The notes below the pieces were generated by a model. It had not been told where the DNA came from and did not search any database. It saw only the letters and a program-made list of their open reading frames with translations. DNA of 21,158 nucleotides from Multifurca ochricompacta (taxonomy: Eukaryota; Basidiomycota; Agaricomycetes; Russulales; Russulaceae), in contig WTXG01000464.1 of NCBI GenBank assembly GCA_022496185.1, forward strand, positions 1 to 21,158, written 5' to 3'. Each line of letters opens with the position of its first letter. The stretch's first letter is position 1. A program made the translations under genes and the position numbers. Shown piece after piece: positions 16,832 through 21,158 of the stretch.

Positions 16832-17519
16832 GCGCGGCCTTCATTCGAGCACTAGTATCACATCATGTATTCAGATCACCACTCAGAGCAATGAAAATAT
16901 CTGTTCCCCTACATGGAGTGACAAAAAAAGAGGCCCATATACAAGCACTTGTGGACAGTGGAGCTACGGAAAATTTCATCAGTTATCGGACGGTTATTAA
17001 AAACAGATTCCCAGTTAAACGTCTGACGATTCCAAAACAACTACAAAACGCAGATGGATCCCCTAACGCCACTAATAAAATCACCCAATGTGTTGATCTA
17101 CTAGTATCTACGGACGACAGACTCCAATGGCATCGCTTCTATATCGCATCCATCGGCACTGACGATATGATCCTAGGGTACCCTTGGTTTGCTGCAACAA
17201 ATCCACAAATCGACTGGCAGAACGGACACTAAATCAACAGATCCACTTCGCTCTCCCTAGCGACAGCGACAATCCGACGTCTTAATATTGCACAAGAACT
17301 TGCCATCAAGGTGCAAGATAAAATAGACAGATCGTGGGACCAGGTCGTACCTCCTGAATATCATGACATCACAAAGTCTTTAGCAACGAGGAGGCACAGC
17401 GCTTCCCAGCACCGCGCCCCTGGGATCATCGAATCGAATTAAAACCCGATGCACCAGCCACTCTAGATTGCAAGATCTACCCTCTCGGACCAGGAGAGCA
17501 AGATGCATTAACCAAATTT
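16825..17519 (+). pseudogene. pol: pol of element C: protease and start of RT, frameshifted
   Basis: The protease has DSG at residues 44-46 from codon 16825 (ALVDSGATEN) and the flap LGYPWFAATNP. A TAA at 17230-17232 ends the first stretch. Against element A it results from a lost base, with a compensating change near 17270 (RLNIAQELAIKVQDKI resumes the frame). A further single-base deletion near 17363, in the codons for EYHRH, moves the rest of Pol into the frame of 17520. That frame is open back through HKVFSNEEAQRFPAPRPWDH. Translation enters from gag by frameshifting; the TTG at 16825 is not a convincing start. Confidence 0.88.
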
Positions 17520-18926
17520 TTGGAGGAACATTTACAAAAGGGCTATATTCAGGAGTCGAAATCACCCTACGCGTCCCCCTTCTTTTTCATTAAGAAAAAA
17601 GACGGCAAGCTCCGACCCGTACAAGATTATCGAAAGCTAAATGACTGGACGATCCGTAATACGTATCCTCTTCCGCTGATCCCAGAACTAATAGACCGCG
17701 TCCGCGGTAGTACCTTATTTACAAAGATGGACATACGCTGGGGCTATAACAATATACGCATCGTCCCAGAAGATCGCTGGAAGGCGGCATTCAAGACGAA
17801 CCGCGGTCTCTTTGAACCAAACGTGATGTTCTTTGGGTTGACTAACTCTCCAGCAACCTTTCAGACTATGATGAATGCTGAATTCCGAAAGGAACTGGAC
17901 GAGTGTGACGCTAACGGAAGGGCTTGGTTCACCGTTTACATGGATGATATCCTCATCCATACTGATCACGATCTGGTCAATCATCGCGCAAAAGTACATC
18001 GCATCTTGAATAAACTTAGCAATTTGGACCTCTATCTTAAACCGGAGAAATGCTCATTTGAGCAAACACGCATCGAATACTTAGGTCTCATTCTGGAGGC
18101 TAACCGCGTTCACATGGATCCTGTAAAAGTAGAAGGCGTCGCCACCTGGAAAACGCCCACAAATGTCAAAGAGGTCCAATCCTTTCTGGGGTTCTGCCAG
18201 TTCTATCAACGATTCATTCAGGGATTCAGTAAAATCGCAGCCCCACTAAACGCTCTGACCAGTATAAAGAAAACTTGGCGCTGGACGACAGAAGAACAAA
18301 ACGCTTTCGATACTCTAAAACGACGAGTCACATCTCAGCCAGTCTTAGCCCAACCCGACTTCGATAAACCTTTCATCGTAGATACCGACGCATCAGGATA
18401 CGCACTGGGCGCCACCCTCAGTCAAAAGGATTCCGAAGGACGCCTTCACCCAATCGCTTATCTATCAAAAACACTGGATGCGACACAAAGGAACTGGGAT
18501 ATCTATGATCGCGAGTTGTTTGCAGTCATCGTCGCACTCCGCTCATGGCGACAATATCTCATGGGTGCTAGACATAAAGTCCTAATTCGTACTGATCACA
18601 ATAACCTTCAATACTTTAAAGAACCACAAAAATTGAATCGTAGACAAGCTCGTTGGCTCCAGGAGCTTGCAGACTTCGATTTCTCGCTTGAGCACGTCCC
18701 AGGAAAATTACACACCATTGCCGATATGTTATCTCGTCGACCCGATGCAGATCATGGCGAGGACGACAACCAAGAAGTCACAGTCCTCCCCGATGGATTA
18801 TTTATCAAGACAGTAACTGACGACAAACTCCTGTTTCCCCGGACGCTCCCCGAACGCCGCAAAATTCTTCAGCGATATCACGATCACTTACTAGCGGGAC
18901 ATCCAGGCGTTGACAAAACGACATGA
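17520..18926 (+). pseudogene. pol: pol of element C: reverse transcriptase and RNase H
   Basis: RT has [21 protein letters not shown], first catalytic Asp D71 (KMDIRWGYNN), and YMDD at 140-143, counted from 17520. RNase H follows with VDTDASGYALGATLSQ, YDRELFAV, RTDHNN and ADMLSRRPDA. The start of the integrase zinc-binding module (HDHLLAGHPGVDKT) precedes TGA 18924-18926. Element A has an arginine codon there, so a CGA-to-TGA change is likely. The ATG-like first codon is internal to the polyprotein; the frame is open upstream to the deletion near 17363. All RT and RNase H catalytic residues are retained. Confidence 0.94.
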
Positions 18927-20134
18927 AGGATCCAACAAGAGTACGAAGGGCCGGATCTAAAGCCGTTCGTACACGAATACATACGTGGATGCGCCACATG
19001 TCAGGAGAATAAACCTCGACTGGTGGGGAAAACACCATCGTATCCCTTGGACGTACCCGCCACCGCTGGTCCATTCCAGTATGTGGCTATGGACCTCATT
19101 ACAGATCTCCCATCGTCAGGTCGATACGATGCTGTGTTAACGATCGTCGACCAAGGATGTATGAAAGCAGCAAAATTTATACCATGTTCTAAAGATATCA
19201 CTGGTGAAGGAATCGCAATATTATATTATAGACATTTATTTCCATTCTTTGGAGTCCCAAGGTGCATTATTTCCGACCGAGACCCCCGTTTCACCTCCCA
19301 TTTTACCCGCGCGCTCGCTGATGTTCTGCAAATTCAACAAAACCTATCGACGGCCTTTCACCCACAAACCGACGGAGCTAGCGAGCACATGAACCTGTGG
19401 CTAGAGCAATACTTACGCCTTTGGCTGGGCGATGACCAATATCGGTGGCCAGATTATCTCCCTTTAGCTGAGTATGTCCATAATACCTGGTCACACGATC
19501 GAACAAAACTCTCCCCACATGAACTTCTCCACGGCGTCACTTTCGATTGGAATGCGCAAATACACGAAACGCACGTCCCCCAGGTCAACGAACGATTACA
19601 GAACTTACAAACTGCGCGCTCTCGCGCGGAGCGTGTGTTTCGAACATCCGCTTCGGTTCCACCGCCCAACCCCGACTTTGTCGTCGGCGCGCAAGTATGG
19701 CTCGAGGGAAAACATTTAAAAACATACTTCCCCTCGACCAAGCTCGCTCCTCGGCGTTATGGCCCGTTTACAATTACCGCACAAATATCTCCTCTCGCTT
19801 TTCGTTTGTCTTTGCCCACTCACATGCACATCCACAATGTATTCCATGCTAACCTGTTATCTCCTTATCGTGAAACAACAGCTCATGGCCCCAACTATTT
19901 ACGTCCCCCACCAGACCTTATCAACGAGGAAGAACAATATGAAGTTGCCGCCATCTTAGCTCACCGGTTCTTTGGACGTCAGAAGAAGCTTCAATATCTG
20001 GTCAGCTGGTTGGTTATCCAACCAGTGAAAACTCTTGGGTAGATAAGGACGACTGTCACGCCCCAGACCTTCTCACGAGGTACCATTCTTCGTTATCTAG
20101 GCGCCAGGGTCATCGCCTCCTTAAGGGGGGGTGA
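18927..20134 (+). pseudogene. pol: pol of element C: integrase and chromodomain
   Basis: The frame continues from the RT part after TGA 18924. Zinc-binding cysteines are GCATCQENK (about 18990-19016). From codon 19023 the catalytic triad is D24 (VAMDLITD), D85 (IISDRDPRF) and E121 (TDGASEHMN), with DD35E spacing. A GPF module (RRYGPFTIT) follows. The chromodomain begins YEVAAILAHR and reads LQYLVSW, then loses one base near 20010; this creates a TAG at 20040-20042. In the corrected frame it continues GYPTSENSWVD to TGA 20132-20134. Counting the nonsense codon and the deletion, two changes inactivate this part. Confidence 0.92.
20123..20134 (+). promoter_or_regulatory. Polypurine-tract-like sequence after pol (element C)
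   Basis: AAGGGGGGGTGA overlaps the pol stop and sits 81 bp before ORF3. It matches the tract in the same place in element A (3592-3602). Confidence 0.4.
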
Positions 20135-20194
20135 TTTTCGTTGGTTTTCGCGTTTTCGCGTTTTTCATAAATTTTCGCGTTTTCTTCTCTGCAG
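20135..20194 (+). promoter_or_regulatory. TTTTCGCG repeats and a splice-acceptor-like site upstream of ORF3 (element C)
   Basis: TTTTCGCG occurs exactly at 20145-20152, 20153-20160 and 20172-20179, with a TTTTCGTT at 20135-20142. Its complement CGCGAAAA matches the fungal cell-cycle box consensus CNCGAAAA. A pyrimidine-rich stretch ending TTCTTCTCTGCAG (20182-20194) resembles a 3' splice site. Element A lacks the repeats. Both functions are conjecture. Confidence 0.3.
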
Positions 20195-20214
20195 TCCCAC
20201 AAACCGTTTCAGCT

Positions 20215-21158
20215 CTGGCCCGTATTAAGAATACCACTAGACTCTCCACCCCACGCAAGTCCTTCAAGCCGACCCCAGAATGACAACCTCCCGCGCATTT
20301 CAACTTCTCAACCCGACACCACCCAGACTGACACCCCACCTGTCCCCATTATCGACATCGCCTTCTTAGATCGAACTATGGCTGCTGTAATGATGCTGCC
20401 ACCCTTGGTGCTCTCCTTCGGCCTGCCGACGCTCCTACACTCCCTGCCACTCCTGCTTCATCATCTACCAACTCGACCCCTCCTTCCCACTTTTCCTTTA
20501 CTATGTCTGACATCCCAGCAGAGAATATGACTCAGGCGATCGCACTAGCCTCTCAAGACCAGACAGTGGACCAAGAGGTTCGTGCTCGAGTGCTGGCTCT
20601 GTTGCAGGAGGTTCGTGCGAGACTGGAGGCTGACACGCCCCATCTATTGATCCCACTACCACCTATCGACCCACCTCCCTGGGGCCTGAACCTGGCCAGC
20701 TCCCAGACGAGGCTATCGTACAACAAACCCAACAAGAAGTCGAAGAGGAAAGAGAACGTGCCGACCGGTATGACCCCCCCCTCTTCCATTCATGCGTAAT
20801 CATGAACACTCTCACACTTCTTTGATCACCGCATCTCAGACAATGCTGGCCGTGTCAACATTGCTCGTTGGTTAGCCTATGACTATCGTCGCCAGACCCG
20901 CGCATTGCTTTTACCATGGGGGCCCATCAACCAGTCTATTATATTCCACTTCATATTACTCCACACCCTCGCTTTGACCGTGGCCCAACCCCATTCTCAC
21001 ATCCATGCAACAACGACTCTTTGAGTCTGACCAGACCTTCACCACCATTGTCAATGGTGCTCTTGATGACCTAGATGATCCTGGAGCTTGGGCTGAGGTG
21101 TCTCGCTACCGCTATGGAGCTCGCCGTCTGGATGAGGCCCACAGGAACCTTGCACACT
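20215..21158 (+). pseudogene. ORF3 of element C, frameshifted and cut by the window end
   Basis: This is the homologue of ORF3 in element A, with unknown function. Segments in changing frames align in order. A basic start (LARIKNTTRLSTPRK, from CTG 20215) is followed by NDAATLGALLRPADAPTLP (about 20397-20450), then SHFSFTMSD and a helical segment VDQEVRARVLALLQEVRARL (the open stretch 20503-20799). Next come LPFMRNH (about 20780), RVNIARWLAYDYRRQ (about 20850), FTMGAHQPVYYIPLH (about 20910), MQQRLFES (about 21010) and the best conserved block, DDPGAWAEVSRYRYGARRLDEA (about 21075-21140). About six indels are needed, so the copy is dead, but the aligned residues show that protein sequence was conserved between A and C. 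Residues lost beyond 21158 are unknown. Confidence 0.7.

Larger units (their letters stand above)
14561..21158 (+). mobile_element. Element C: Ty3/gypsy chromovirus nested in element B, 3' end off window
   Basis: 5' LTR, self-primer site, gag, pol and most of ORF3 are present; the end of ORF3 and the 3' LTR lie beyond 21158. It belongs to the family of element A and is inserted in the opposite orientation within the gag of element B, so it is younger than B. Pol is broken by a TGA and a few single-base indels, and gag by several frameshifts. Confidence 0.92.

Overview
The window is a pile-up of retrotransposons with no recognisable host gene. It looks like an intergenic repeat island of a filamentous fungus, probably a basidiomycete. 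The support is indirect: chromodomain-bearing Ty3/gypsy elements (chromoviruses), a candidate 53-nt GT-AG intron with a CTAAT branch site, and Gly/Pro-rich Gag. I cannot name a species.

Layout: (1) 1-5389, element A (+): the 3' end of gag, a nearly intact pol, a third ORF (ORF3) and a 553-bp 3' LTR; its 5' end lies off the window. (2) 5390-7964, non-coding remnants: an LTR-like promoter with a perfect stem-loop and a duplicated leader, short direct repeats, a Tc1/mariner-like inverted-repeat element, and a possible solo LTR. (3) 7965-14560, element B (-), an older and more divergent family. It has a 3' LTR, a pol whose C-terminus continues past the chromodomain into an ORF3-like domain and then an array of zinc knuckles, and a gag cut off at 14560. 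(4) 14561-21158, element C (+), same family as A: 5' LTR, self-primer binding site, frameshifted gag, pol and ORF3, truncated by the window end. C has inserted in opposite orientation inside the gag of B.

How the parts work together: Gag (capsid plus a CCHC knuckle) would package the RNA. In all three elements Pol lies in the -1 frame starting at the gag stop codon. The PR-RT-RNase H-IN order with a C-terminal chromodomain implies cDNA synthesis followed by integration directed to marked chromatin. The 12-nt exact complement between the predicted transcript start and the primer site of C points to Tf1/sushi-type self-priming instead of tRNA priming. All three copies carry stops and/or frameshifts, so none is autonomous as read here.

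The most unusual content is the extra coding region 3' of the chromodomain. It is a separate ORF in A and C, preceded by a polypurine-tract-like sequence, and appears fused to Pol in B, where four zinc-binding units follow it. I do not recognise the ORF3 family. Other points of note are a spliced-looking leader copy near 6066 and a weak histone-H3-tail resemblance at the ORF3 start.
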